A stretch of 64,000 bases of DNA from Glossina fuscipes (GCF_014805625.2 NW_023998417.1:3514394-3578393), one strand, 5' to 3'; counted from the stretch's first letter, positions 27,501 through 40,889 are shown. The notes: generated by a model from the sequence alone, not told the origin. Made by a program: numbers and translations.

Positions 27501-28950
27501 CCACCAAAGAGTATTTGAACGGTTTATGTCTCAAGTTTGTCTACGGCATTTCTTGGTCTAGCATCCAAATTATTGACAAAGCGTTTTGAAGAATGTGGCA
27601 TAGCTTGTAGTAAACCTTTTTAGATAATTTTTCTAAATTTGCAACACTGTAAGCCGATTTGCACAAGCCTGAGCTATGCCTGCTTCTTTATGAAGAAATA
27701 TAGGATTAATTTCTAGACGGTGGGGCCATTCAGCTAGCCTTTGCTAGAGTAACCTTACAAGAAAAAGCTCAAAAAACTCATTCAATTACATATAACATAT
27801 TTTTTTGAATCTCGCTAAGAATACTGTTGTTGTGATTTAATCTCAAAAAGAGAAGTTTTCTTTGACCTTAAACACTCAATTGACAAATACCTCAAGGGGT
27901 ATATTAAGTTCCCGTTGAAGTTGAAATGACCAAAACCGATGTAAAGGCATAAAATTTCCACTTTTTTGCTTCCTTCCCCTCGTTATTAAAATCGCCTTGA
28001 ACTGGTTGTGAGTGGATGTATGTATATTCCTAAAGCTTATCAGAATATGTATCCTTTATGTGGACTTTAAAAATATCTTCACAGGTATTACACAAGCAAA
28101 CTAATAAATTTTGTGTATTCTGCCGCTTCGTTGACGGGCACTTTCACAAGAGCTTTGATAACATTTGATCCGCATTTTTAAAATAACATTCCTATACAAA
28201 TCAGAGCCATTGATGTAAATACTGCGTTTGTTATAACCACAATAGAAGAAGATTGTAGGTGTATTAATTTGTCAAGCCCTTTGCACTAAGCCGGTATGTT
28301 TATCAGAATTCTTCCCCAAATGTTATAAACAAATTTAATTGCAAAGTGCAAATAAAAAGTTGAAATGAAACTTGAAATACACACGTACTCGGAGAAAATT
28401 GGGAAGGCTGAAAAGAGCGCTACGAAAGAACAATTTAAAATCTCTTGCCACCTTTAGCTATTCGCTGACAAAATTATCTTAATAAAGTTTGGCGAATTTT
28501 TGTATATGAGCATCTAAGTTAAAGGGCGTTCAAGATTCGTTCCGAAGCCAAGTATATAATATTTTTTATTTGATTTTTTTTCTTTTCTTTAGAAATATGT
28601 TCGAGAGATTAATTTATTATAGTTTGTTTATATTGTTTTCGACACTCATTCGTCACAATCGAATGTTTTTTAATTAGCTGAAAAGAATGAAAAGAAAAGA
28701 AAAAAAAATAAATAAAAAAATTATTTTAATTTATTATTGCGTTCAGATTTCATAAATAAATATTTCATTTATGACGAAGCGTTCGTTGCTTTACCCACAG
28801 ACACTCATTTGCTAGCCACACCGACAACCGTTCTTTTTATAATCACTATTTTGTTATTACTTTCGCTGCCAAACCGAATGGAATGGTATACTTTTCTTTG
28901 CCTCTTTGCCCTTAAGATGTTTTTCATTTACAATAAAAATTTATGAAAAA
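21599..28950. other. Non-coding, AT-rich stretch
   Basis: I find no supportable gene. The 116-codon frame at 21823-22173 is hydrophobic, but it arises from TTG/GTT-rich DNA and has no family resemblance. Simple repeats include (ATGCA)n at 22891-22914, (AT)n at about 24950-24981, (TG)n at 25572-25592 and mixed AT/GT at about 26468-26528. Confidence 0.5.
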
Positions 28951-29050
28951 NNNNNNNNNNNNNNNNNNNNNNNNNNNNNNNNNNNNNNNNNNNNNNNNNN
29001 NNNNNNNNNNNNNNNNNNNNNNNNNNNNNNNNNNNNNNNNNNNNNNNNNN
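28951..29050. other. Assembly gap, 100 N
   Basis: Exactly 100 undetermined bases. A round 100 is a conventional placeholder for a gap of unknown size, so the true distance across this point is unknown. Confidence 0.98.
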
Positions 29051-29126
29051 GTAAATAAGAATTTTTTCACTCTTTTTTTTTGCTTTAATCCATAAAGCGA
29101 ACAAACCTAAAAATGTATAAAGAGAC

Positions 29127-29960
29127 AAGTAAGAAAAGTTATAATAATCTCCCGTATACCCGTCACCATTGAACTCTTTGATGGTCCATTCCTTTATTCA
29201 TTTATTATTATGAAAAAGTGAATGAGACAAAATTTATCTTTTACGTTTTACTTCATTCGAAGGTATGGTGGTTAAGAAAATAATATAATCTATCACGTTG
29301 TGATGACCTCCATAATTAATTTGGAATTAACACACATAAGCTTCTTGCATTCTACTCTACAAGCTCTCTTGTATGATGATACCCATATGGACGCTATTTG
29401 TCAAAAAAAAATTTGTCCACCTTGTCGTGCCGTCCACCACAATTTACTTAAAATGAACGCGTTCATCTTGTCGCCTTTTTGCTCTTCAAGCTTTTTTAGT
29501 TGAGACACATATCGCTGGTATTATTAAGAACAAATTAATCCACCAGGCTGTGGTGTCTACCATATATACACTTTAGGACTAACCCATTTTGAGGCAGATA
29601 ATATATTTTCATTTGAGGAATTTACGAAATAGTTTTAAATATTGTGACTTATTTAACTTATGACTAATAAGCATAAAAACTTGAAAAAATGGAAAAAAAA
29701 GAGAATTTAGTCACTTGTAACTTTGCACAGCCGATTTGTTCGAGTTTTGCACATTGTTAGTAGGGTTTTTTCGTAAAATAAATGTAGCTTTCGAAGTTTT
29801 ATAATTTCTGAGTAACGAGCTAAAAATCCACAAATTTTTGTCATGTTAAACATGGTTTAACTTCAGAATTTCATGCTCATCAAGAATTGTAAGGGTCTCT
29901 GAAGCTTCTTTCTGTACGTATTGACTATATGCCTCACACCTTTCCTTTAGTCATGCACTG
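29127..29960 (+). repeat. Dispersed repeat R1, diverged copy 6
   Basis: It begins GACAAGTAAGAAAAGTTATA and then CCCGTATACCCGTCACCATT, matching the R1 start. Downstream, GGGTCTCTGAAGCTTCTTTC near 29890 corresponds to the AGGGTCTCTGAAGCTTTCTG seen in copy 2 near 10340. Much of the middle has diverged, so the far boundary is approximate. Confidence 0.5.
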
Positions 29961-32734
29961 AAAAATCGACTTATGTTACAATACCTATTTTATATTTCAT
30001 ATGAGAGACGATTTCATATATATATCAAAACTTTTCCAAAACATGTTTTCATTCATTTCTTTCTTTTCACACATGATTCACATTCTTCGCAATTTAATAG
30101 CGAATATGTTGTTGTTATACCTCTTATCCTCTCTTATACACGATCATAAAATAGTATAATCGATGCATTAACATGGAAGTACATTGCAAATTTTCCCTTC
30201 AGAGAATACACCCTTTTTTACACCTAACCTAAGAAGGGCGATATAAAAGAGCTCGAAAACTATTGGGAGATATAAAAGAGCTACAAAGATGCCGCTTGAT
30301 AAATACATATTTATACTCAGTATAGGGTTGTAAACCACTCGTTCAAATCGGCTCCACAGCTTGATATTCTCATGTACAGAGCCAAATAATTTCTAATTCT
30401 TTGTATATATCAAAAAATAGTCGGTGTCTAGAATTAGAATCCGTAGGTGAATGGAAAATTTCTTACTCTCTTCTATAAAGATAGATATCCTTTTTGTTTC
30501 ACTCAGATAATTGAAATTCCATTAAAAAAGAAAATTCATCGTAGATGACTTCAAAGAGGAAGAGCTTGTCGCCAAAGAATGGACTTATAGATGAGTGAAA
30601 GATGGGTTAATATTGACGCATTTGGTTTAAGACGAATACAGCTTCTTTTTTTGCAGGCTTCGCAATTTGCTGAGCTGAGTGCAAAGCTCAGCTGCGCTCT
30701 GCAAAATGGAAACGAAAAACCTACAAACATATATACATCGGAGCAATTACATATGTCTCCTATTTGATACTATATACGTACATGATTTCTTACGATTTCG
30801 GCATCAAATCTAGTCAGAGCCGTAACAAAAATCACATCTTTTTGCCGTAAGATGATGTCCGGATCAGATTGGTAAAAAAGAAAGAAAATTCCAAATCCTC
30901 ATCAGTGTCCGTATCGTTTGTTAAGTGTATTAAACATTACTCAATAAGTGCGTAGGATGACATGCAGAAAGAAAATAACTATCGGTAAATTCACACGATT
31001 TTTAGACAGTGTCAATCTTCAAACACAATGTGCTAAAACCTCGTGACATTCAGTTGACAAGCTACAAGGACGCTAGAGGCGAAACGAGCGCGCGTCTAAA
31101 ACACCGGAACGGAATATCATGATATTGTGAAACATTTTGTTTGAAGCTTGTTGCTACCTACCAGTCATACGAATTCGTCAAAACCGCGAACTTATTGAGC
31201 GTATTATAAGACTGATGGCTTACTATGCCGAAATGGACTGCGCAATTTTTCGCTTTCCAAGATTACATACATATTACAGAGCTTGTCCATGCACCTATAA
31301 CTGAGCGCAGTAAAAATGAAATTTACAAACTTTGCAATATAAAAACTAATTATTATCTACGTATGTACATATAATTCTCTATAACATATGTGTTTATGTT
31401 TCGAAAGGTGATATATAAGGTGGTATATAAAGTTCGTTTTAAAGCAAGTACACTTGTCTAATTGTTTCTTCTTTTTCCTCTACTTGCCTTCACTTTGTAA
31501 CACATCAGCAATCGCGCATTCTTCATAATGATGAACTGACTTTATTTTTTACTTCTTTTATTCGGATTTACGTTTTACAATATTTTCATGTTAAATCATT
31601 TGAAACGAGACTCTTTACAACAACAACTATATATATATACAACTTTTATTAAACTATTATTGTTATTATTGTTATTATAACTTTTTAGACTAATTAAATA
31701 AATTCTTAGACTAAAAAGAAACCATTGAGCACGAGCAACATGTGCTCGTCTGCCTTATATTAAACTAAATCGATTTTTTTTTTTAAATGAAAAATAGAAT
31801 AGAATTTTTATAAAATTAATTTTCTTTTTTCTTATATTTTTCTACTGGCAGGGTGCAAACCTTCAAATCCGTGGATTATTGAGATTTTTGCAGTTTTTAT
31901 TACTTACACCATAAAAGGTAAGTTTAAGTTAAAATAAGTTTTTATGATCGACGAGAAACTTTGGAAATTTTTTTATGAAAAAAAGAAAAAATAGCAATGA
32001 AATCTAAAAGTTCAAGAATACAACAACAACAAAAAGTATGTATTATTTTTTCCCAAAAAAATTACAAACTTCTCATCTTCATATTCGTTTCGAGTAATGC
32101 GTGTAAACCTAAAGAATTCATAGGAAAAGAGAAAACATTAAATGTCGACTTTCTTCTTCACAAAACCAAGGCCAATAAAAAACAGATAAAACATATAAGA
32201 ACATTATGGTCGGGCAAGGTCGACCGCTAAATACCTTACACCACATTGTCTGATATGATATTTATTTGTATTGTGAAACACATAAATTATATCTTGTTTT
32301 ATATATCAAGTTATTATTATGCATAAATTTTGATCAAAAAATATGAAACTAAGCCTTTTCTGTCCTAAAAGACAACAATTTTTGTGAAATCTTTACATAT
32401 GGCACAATCCAAAAATAGACGTAGATGGTTCAAATATTGTAGACTTCATTTTTGTATGAAATTACTATTGTGGGTCAATTTTTGTGAAAATTCTTATTAG
32501 AATGGGACCAAAAAAATTGGCCGAAATTGTCATAATTTGGTACAGTTAATCTTTTTATCTTAAATTATTATTATGTTATAATTTTCATCATGGAACATTG
32601 ATAATTGTACATTTTTGTTGTATGCACTTCAGTTCTCGTTTTATGAGAGGGACTTCAAAAACTGCTCCAGCCGATCCAAAGTTTCAAGAAACTTTTTTTT
32701 TAGAAAACTTGCATTTTTTTCCATTTAACAACTT
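29961..32734. other. Non-coding stretch
   Basis: No supportable gene is seen. A small stem (GAGCTGAGTGCAAAGCTC) lies near 30672-30690. The 77-codon frame at 31997-32230 is Lys-rich and unrecognised. Confidence 0.5.
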
Positions 32735-32970
32735 TTCATAAAAGGGTGTTATGTGGGGAGTGGTCGAAAAAGTGGACCGATCCGAACCACTTTCAATAGG
32801 GTTCTTGCTTGGGTCAAAATCCGTTACTGTACCAAATTTCTCAAAACTTGCATACATAGACAGACATCAGATAGACGGAGAGACTTAAATCGATTCGGAA
32901 AATGATTCTGAATCGATCGGTATAATAAAAGGTGGACCTATATTTAGCCCTTTTGCGTGTTACATGCGTC
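32735..32970 (+). repeat. Dispersed repeat R2, copy 2
   Basis: It contains GGGTGTTATGTGGGGAGTGG, then TGATTCTGAATCGATCGGTA, TAATAAAAGGTGGACC and GCGTGTTACATGCGTCC. The last three blocks match 11693-11790 in inverted orientation. No coding capacity is visible. Confidence 0.6.
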
Positions 32971-33398
32971 CACTATGACTTAAATTACCCTATACTATAG
33001 GTGGTGTGGATAAAAGAAAAAGATGGATAAAGGTATAGGTGTTTAGCGGCAAATCTTAGATAACCTATCGACAAGAATTATTCACGGGCGGTATTTTCAG
33101 TCTCAAGATTGGTTAGAAGTAAAGCGGAATTAAGTTCGACGAATGAAGTGGAATTGTAAAAAAGTCTCGAAGAATCAATGGAAAGATGCTTTGTCATGGA
33201 GTAAGAGCCGAAAAATATTTATCGGTATTATACGTCAAGGACACCCAAAGCTTAGATATAATATATGATTTCACAAAAGGAACTTGTAATCCGCGAGGCA
33301 TAGAAGAAAATTTCGACTTATCGCCTTTGGATGATGTAATCGCCAATTGAGATTCGAAGATTTCCTTAGGTTAACAAATAAATGGTGCGCCTTTCAAA

Positions 33399-33640
33399 CT
33401 CTTGACAACTTTTGTGGGACGGAAAAAATGTAATAGAATCTTCTTCTTCTTTTTCTATTCAATAAATCATTAACCGAAAATCAATTCTCTTGACAACTTT
33501 TGTGGGATGGAAAAAATGTAGAATCTTTTTCTTCTTCTTCTATTCAATAAATCAATAACCGAATACCAACTCTCTCGACAATTTTTGTAAGTTAATAGAA
33601 TCTTCTTCTTCTTCTATTAAATAAATCAACTACCGAAAAT
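33399..33640. repeat. Tandem array, 85-88-bp unit x3
   Basis: Units begin at 33399, 33487 and 33572 with CTCT(T/C)GACAA(C/T)TTTTGT. Each continues with AATCTTCTTCTTC-type pyrimidine runs and (T/A)AATAAATCA(T/A)TAACCG. The copies are imperfect, with small indels. Confidence 0.85.
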
Positions 33641-36001
33641 TTGCTGTGACGTGTAAAAATGGTGCAGTGTGAACACAAAGTTCTTTGTTGGAGCCATAAT
33701 AAAGTTAAGGTATCAGGAATCCAATTTGGAATTGAACTTGAATTGAATTTGAATTGAATTCAATTTGATTTCGAATATGATTTCAATTAAATTGAAATTG
33801 CGTTTGATTAGATTAGAAATTGATATGAACATCAGTCCGATCAATTAAGGTGAACTCTACTAATTTATCACATGATTCTAAAAATGTATTATGATCTTGA
33901 AATTGAATTTGAATTTTTGTTAAATAATCGCAATGAAAATAAAAGGAAGAGAATTCGTATTGTGTTATATGATTATTTTTTTTGCTTATCTCTGTTTTTT
34001 TTTTTTTTTGGTTAAAAACAAAAGTATTTGTGAAAACCCTTTCAGATCATTGCAAACAATGAAAAAAGCATTTAAAAAAGAATTCTTTGAATTGATAACT
34101 AAAGAATATATCTCAGGAATATAATTTACCTTCTTGGAAATCCATATGTGAAATGATTGTGCTTGTTGGGATACACAGTACAATGCAAACTTGAGTATGA
34201 TTTTAATTTCATTTTTTATTCGTGTTCGTAATAAACGAAAAACTTCAATTTCGATAATAACTGCAATGTACACTTGAAAGAATCAATGCATGAGAAAAAA
34301 AAACAAATGTGCAAAGTAAGGTCTCTTACTTTTTTCGCCACGACAACAAAACAAACAAAATTTATAATTCTCTGATGGTAGATGAGAGCTCATATGATCT
34401 ACAACAATACATGAACATAAAAGCAAAACATATATTTGCCTAAGTGTATGCGTTTCGTTCAATAGTGTCAGAAACATCTGTGTAAAGTGGTCGCCAGAAG
34501 AGTGAGTTCGCCGTAGAATAATTTCTTCTTTTTTGTTTTTTTTTTTTTTTTTTTTGAAACCAAAAAGGAGAGATCATCCACGTAGATAAAAGCGATCACA
34601 AACTTTTTGTAAAATCAAATGTATGTATATTCATATGCATGACGAGGACATTTGGGTTTAGCAATACCAAAATACTCCTACTCTTACTACTATTACTACT
34701 ACTACTACTGAACTTCTTCAACGTGTTTTTATGGAGAACAACTTTTATGCCTACACTATGGTCAATGATTGGAGATGTCCATATTTAGAGATAGAAATCC
34801 ATTTTACCAAGACGCGAACCTAATCTAATTTACATTAAAAAGTGAAACAAAAGTTTCTACGCTTTAAAGTTATTTAGCTTTATATTGTATGTTTGTATAT
34901 AGCAAGCGGAAAATTGATGCCTGCTTCTCAACTTCGGAATGGAACTCAGCCGACATAAGCGTTACGCTTATGCATTACTGCATTATTGCTATTAGATAAT
35001 TTCAAATTTTAGATTTTGTTTACCTAAACCTCATCATTGCTTTAGTTATCAATGCAAATATGCTTGCAGTCAAAATAAAACTTGATCAACTCGATATATA
35101 TTGCTAGAGTAATGTATGCCAAGCTTTTCATTCTGCCATAGATAAATTCCTCATATGTTGATAGTTAGGTGGCATGGTGCACGTATTCTGTTCAATCCCG
35201 TAATGTTTAGCTTGCTTGAGTATTCCAGCAGGTGGACTAACTTTCAATCAATTTAAAATCCTAACCGATTAAAATCAATTAAAAATATATTTTTATTTTT
35301 ATATATATTTTTTTCGATGCTACAAACAGAAAGAGATAGTTGGCATTTCTACTTCGGAAATGAGTATCTAAAGTAAGCAAACATTTTTTTAGTATATAGC
35401 AGTTTTATGCAGCTAAAGGTTCTCATCATTTTGAAAGCTTCATGACGAGCAGGTTTAATATAAGCAAAAAGTGAAGTCTTTCATCATCAGTAAAGTAGCG
35501 CTTGTGCAGCTTTTTCGACAACTTTGAGCATTCCCTCACGTGGAATGCATAGCCAAGGACATCCCAAACGATTGGTCATCGTTTTGATATTCAGTTGAAT
35601 TTTTAAAAAACACAGACAACATTCACGCAAATTATTGCAAAATTTTTCAATTTAACTCAAATCTTTAAGTACGAATGACTACATCCATCGTATATATCGC
35701 AGTTCAAACTGAACTTAAATTCCAAAAATATTGTCGATCTTACAACACTTGTAGTAAAAGCGTAACGTATGTTATGTTTGGGTGGATATATACAACACAG
35801 CGAACGCTTTAAGATAGGCCAACCTGTTATTATACTTAAGGTTGTCAGTTTGTCGTTACGTCTGAGATATTGAGTTATTTTGGTTGGCCCAAGAGCAAAC
35901 AAAGCCGTTATGTGAAGAAAAATTACGCTTCGAAATTGATCTGAGAAATCTAGATCAGATGGAGTGATTTTTTAAGCAAAGTCAGGCGATGTTTTGGGCA
36001 T

Positions 36002-36063
36002 GAGGGAGAGGGAGGGAGGGAGAAAGAAAGAGACAGAGGAAGAGAGAGAGAGAGAGAGAGAGC
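36002..36063. repeat. GA-rich purine tract
   Basis: About 60 bases of almost pure purine (GGGAGGGAGGGAG, then (AG)n). The Ser/Leu-rich frame on the opposite strand (35982-36194) is generated by this tract. Confidence 0.9.
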
Positions 36064-36856
36064 GACATCAGCCAATTTCGTAGATAATCAAAAAATAAAA
36101 AACTTGAAACACCGCTTGAGCAATATTTGAGCAAAGATTTCGGTGATTTTAGTAAGCAGAGAGATAAAGCTTTGAGTGTCAAAAAACCTTTCACTTTTCA
36201 CTGAGCGTTTTGAGAAACGTATTGTATTCATTGCTTTGGCATATTTATTTCCTGTCAGTTACAATACTTACTCAGCTATACAGCATCAAACTATGCCCTT
36301 TGATTACTTTGGCTTGCTGTATTCCCGAGAAGAATTTTCATTTGGAAATCTTTTTCCATAATTAACTATCTATGCATACCATTTGCGCGATAGATTACAA
36401 ATCTAAATATTTACTTGCCCTAAAATGCCTTTAAATGCCCTAAAAAACAAATTCAGAAATAGAGTGAGTTTTGTTTGCCTCAGTCCACTCCCATGGTATG
36501 CAAATTTTTAGTAGAAACTTAACATATGACAAACAAATGAAACTATTAAAAGAGCAAAAGCACCCGATGTTGGTTTATGAAAAAAAAAAAAAAAAAAAAA
36601 AAAAACAATTTTCTTATTACTTTTCAAATAATGTCAATCAGTTGTTCCATATATTTTTCTCAATTCAGTAGTAGCATTGTCTCTCTATATATATTTTTGC
36701 TTAATTTTTAATAATAGGGCGCTAAACAGGTTGACTAGCGAAAGGAAATTTAGATATTATTATTATTATTATTGTAGGTACTTAGTATTAGTAGGGAATT
36801 AGAATAATAGAAGAGCAAAATCTTTTCGAAAATTATTTAATAACATTGAAGAAATT

Positions 36857-38080
36857 ATGGCAAACGATAAGAAGAAGAAAGAATTGAAGGTTAAATCAAT
36901 TCCGCAAAAGCATTACGAGACCACATCGATGGAAGAAGTTAAAGCAAACGAATTAAAGTATACACAACGTTTAATGGAGTTGAGAGCTTGCCTTCTCCTA
37001 ATTGATGGTAAAGCAAACTTAATCAAATTATTTAAATCAATCCAAAATTCATTCCGTTTTTTGGTGAATTATGTATGGAAAAAAACTCTTAATTATTGTA
37101 GATGCAATAAAAGATGAAATGAAGAAGAACGAGTTGCAATTACTTTTAGAGAAATGGGAGGCGTATATAACATGTGATCCGTTACCGAAGGCATATGTGC
37201 CACCAAATATACGTACATTTTATGCAAAAGCTAAAGCATTTGAAGAGGACCTTCTTGATAAATATATTGACTGGAATTTGTATGTTGATGAACGCAGTAT
37301 TCTTACGCAAAACGTTTTCAGAGAAGATAGGACCCGACCGACCCTAATGAGAGCGGCAAATAATGAATTAATTTTCTCATACGATAAATATATTGACGAT
37401 TCATTAAAAATTTTACGCAAAATTGATTATTATTTGGCCAACGATAAAGAAACATCGAAAGCCAAGTCCGAAGTTTTACTCGATATAATCGAAGTGAAAG
37501 AAGCAATACAAAAAGAAATTATTGATGCCTTTGATCGTCTCACTTATAAAATATTATGCACCGAAAAAGCTAATATGATGTAAGTTTCATGATGTAAATG
37601 CAATGCTGTCTAATTTAAATCACGCAAAATTTTCCTATCGATTAAAAGTTCATTGGATGCCGTCTCAACCGAATATGTCTATAAAAGCGAAAATTTTCGC
37701 ATTCATATATGGAGCTTAAAAAATGTTCCAATACGTTTCACTCATTTAGCGTAAGTTATGATTTCTATTTTCTGTTATTATACATATATATATATATATA
37801 TATACATAGGCGCTTTTCCCCACTCGTCTTTTTTTGTATACAGTGAACCTCGGATGATGGCCCATTTGCATAATTTAAATATTGTTTTGCATATACCATA
37901 TTCAGTTTTACGTCCTATGTTGACCGTGCAAGGGATTCAAATGGATTTTGATCACATTACTGAATATGCGAAAACTGCTAAACAAGAATTTTTTATACCA
38001 TTAGCTCACCTAAATGCCGGCATTCAAGGTCAGCTTTCCCTTTTATTTATTTTTTTTTTTTTTACATATTAAAAAATGCT

Positions 38081-38111
<31 letters not shown>

Positions 38112-40842
38112 TTTATTCTTCCTTCATTCTTAAAGATTTACCCGAATGTTTGGCTAATGAGTTTAAAATGCAACTCGACATTCAAAAAAGAGTACGTAAT
38201 GAAATTATGGAAAAATATAACGAATACAAAGGAAAATTAACTCAATTACAAGAAGCTGAAGCGACATTAAATAAGCAACGTAAACCGCAAGAGAATAAAG
38301 GCAAAACTCTAAAAGCGTTAAAACCATTGCGAGAACCACAATTTCTTAAAGATGATGAATACCCAGAAATATATGATGAGTTCCTTGACGAAGAAAGCAA
38401 ACAATATAATAGTTTTATAAATGTTGTTTATAATCCTACAAATCTAAATTTGACTAGCGATGAGGTAATTGAATCTCTCCTCTTAATTGCAATCAAGTAC
38501 TTGCATAACTATAAGTGTACGATTTGTATACGATTTTACAGATTAATCTTAAGAAATTTTTCATTTTGGGGGGGATTTTTCAATTAAATCTTGTGGAAAG
38601 ACCGACACATTACGATTTAAAGGGTTTGAATATGACATGGCATACGCCTAACAAACAATCATATGGAGATAAGAATTTCGTTATAAGTGCTCTTCGACCG
38701 ATATCGGTTAGAAGCTCTACAATAATTCGATTGAATGAACCTAAACCAAGTCTTCAACCCGAAACTGATGCTTTAAAGGATGAAGTTGAACCGACTAATC
38801 CTTGGTTTGTATTAACATTTTCATTACCCGAATATCTATGCAGTTGGGGTGAACCAATAGCATGTCATTATACCTCTGCTGAAACAATTACGGAACTGGA
38901 GCAAGAAGAACCAACAATCCAGGCGCAAGTAAATAGCTTGTTAAATATTGGAAGAATTGATAATACATCGGCATTTTCAATGGATACCATTGGCGAACTG
39001 ATGAAAGCGGCAAGAACTATGTCGATTCGTCTTTCTGATGTGAATTTTTTCTCGACACCGTTAGCTCACGTACGAGCTTCCTTGGTCGAGCAATATTCGA
39101 TTGAGCGTACCGCCGATGGAATTTTTCATAAAAAAGATTTTGCTCTAAATAATCCATATACGGTACGACAATTGCGTTACCTTGAGCAACATTGCGCGCC
39201 TCAAATATTGTCGTCATATAAATTTCCGAAAGAAATTAGCGAAGAAGTGAACCAAGCGTTACATAGTGCATCTAAAGGAAAGCATGGCATTTTATTTAAA
39301 AAAGCCGCATCCATTGTTGGGCAAAGCAATCGTTTATTTACTTATAATGATATGCAAAACAATCCTGAACGTCTATTTCCGATATTCAAAAAAGCGGAAC
39401 CATTATATATTACTAAGCATTTGCAAACATTCCGCGGTAGCCTAAGCGAAGAGCCTAAGACATTCTATCAATTGGTTAAAGTAATAATATTAATTAAAAG
39501 ACTTGCCCAAAATACGGTCACGCAAATTACGCGTCTGCCACCGCACGAGTCAAGGGTGGATCTTGCAATGTTCAATAGACTGAAAATGGAGAAAGCGAGA
39601 AAAAAAGCAATCCATAAACCGGCAATTGCAGTGAGGGAAACTAGTAAAAGTTTGGCATCGGGACCGTCTCAATCTAAACTTCAAGAATCATTTCGAGAAC
39701 CGACGCGACAAAAAAGCCAAGACATAAGCCAAGAAACGTTTAAGCCAACCAAAAGCCAAGGCGAAGTGAGCTTTACGGGTAATGAAGATTATAACGAAGA
39801 AGCATCGAGCTCGTTAGAGCCAATTGCCGATGGTGAAATGAATAAAACTACCGTTATTCGTTATAATCATTGGACGACACAACATATTAAACGACAAATT
39901 TTCCTTAAAGAAGAACGAAAATATGTGATTGAAACGGATAGGTTAGGTAGGCGCTTTTTAAAATATAAGAGCACAGCAGCACATGTGATGACTCTCCAAC
40001 ATTTCTCTTAATAGGTTATATAGGTTTTGCATGCAAACGCTATGAACATTTTCCATTTAAATCGTGGTCGTTGCAGCCAAGCGCAGAGAACGAGAACGAA
40101 GTGATATTCACGTTAGAAACTCAATATGTAAAATGTGTCTTATTTATAACTAGCGAGGGTATACGCGGATATGTTACGGAGCCATCTAAAAGATTTGTAC
40201 GCGATCCTAAACTGTATCTATATATCAAGAAACCGATTAATGATTTTAAAGAATTGAGAAAACGTTTTCGCGACAGAAATCTTAATATATTTGCCGATCA
40301 TGATGCTTGCTTTTATATAGAAAATGGTGATTTTTCGGAAAAGCATTTAGCCATGGAAATGCATACTTATTGTTGTATGGCATTACATTGCACCCAAATG
40401 ATATATACATATAGTAAATGGAATCGTTTAGCTAAACGACGTGATATCATTTTACATTATATTCATTATAAAGATAATCCCGACAATACCGTATTACTAC
40501 ATGTCACGCCTGAGGAGACGACTTTCGTTGAGGTAAGCGAACTTTGCTCAAACTCTATTGAAGAAGTTTTATTGGCTTACACTCCCACATGGCGCAATGT
40601 AAATGTAAGAATTTATTATATTTGCTATATTATCTTTACATATATATACATATACATATATATATATATATATATAAATAATTTCTCGCTTTATATTGCA
40701 TTTCCTTCAGGTTTATTATGACTTGCATCAAACGATTTGTTCAATGTATCAAACCGCACATGAATCACGCTGCAAAGACTCGAAATTAATTTGTTGCATT
40801 AGATCGCTACTTCAAGCAATAAGACCATTTAGCTTCTCATGA
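36857..40842 (+). CDS. Gene A: CASC1/DNAI7-family axonemal dynein factor, paralogue 1
   Basis: Eight coding exons joined by GT-AG introns: 36857-37007, 37102-37579, 37649-37750, 37844-38028, 38136-38464, 38542-39946, 40015-40604, 40711-40842. Together they give 1123 residues without a break. The first ATG follows an in-frame TAG. Residues 1-50 are Lys-rich. A conserved N-terminal domain follows (KWEAY with Trp69, then IHIWSLKNVPIRF at about 229-241). Exon 6 carries NPWFVLTF (from residue 501) and HWTTQHI (about 858). The C-terminal domain runs from GYIGFACKRYEHFPF (884) to the terminus IRPFSFS. These blocks match my recollection of vertebrate CASC1/DNAI7 and its algal homologue IDA7/FAP94, which is tied to inner-arm (I1) dynein. 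In a fly the likely sites are sperm flagella and chordotonal cilia (inference). A segment of about 80 residues before HWTT is Ser/Gln/Lys-rich and probably disordered. Family assignment is strong; orthology to a particular fly gene is not established. Confidence 0.88.
38041..38105. repeat. Poly(T) facing poly(A) inside gene A intron 4
   Basis: About 14 Ts (near 38047-38062) are followed, after a 20-bp spacer, by about 24 As (38081-38105). The two tracts could pair as an A:U hairpin in the pre-mRNA. They sit wholly within the 107-bp intron between 38028 and 38136. Confidence 0.8.
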
Positions 40843-40889
40843 AGTTGCTATTGTATGTACGCTATTAGATGGAAATATATCGCTACTTT

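Larger units (their letters stand above)
32971..36856. other. Non-coding stretch upstream of gene A
   Basis: No gene is seen. It holds a tandem array at 33399-33640, a (TAC)n patch near 34688-34710, a GA-rich tract at 36002-36063 and A24-like homopolymers near 36578-36605. The promoter of gene A should lie in the last few hundred bases, but I see no TATA box or other diagnostic element at a sensible distance. Confidence 0.5.

Noticed and set aside
35640..35850. Possible mariner terminus (minus-strand ACAGGTTGGC next to TA)
   Set aside because: No second terminus and no transposase-like translation within 1.3 kb; a 10-base match is weak in this much sequence.
37071..37101. Alternative start of gene A exon 2 at the in-frame Met (MYGKKLLIIV)
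   Set aside because: This is intron sequence ending in TTGTAG; splicing from 37007 to 37102 restores the frame exactly as in gene C.
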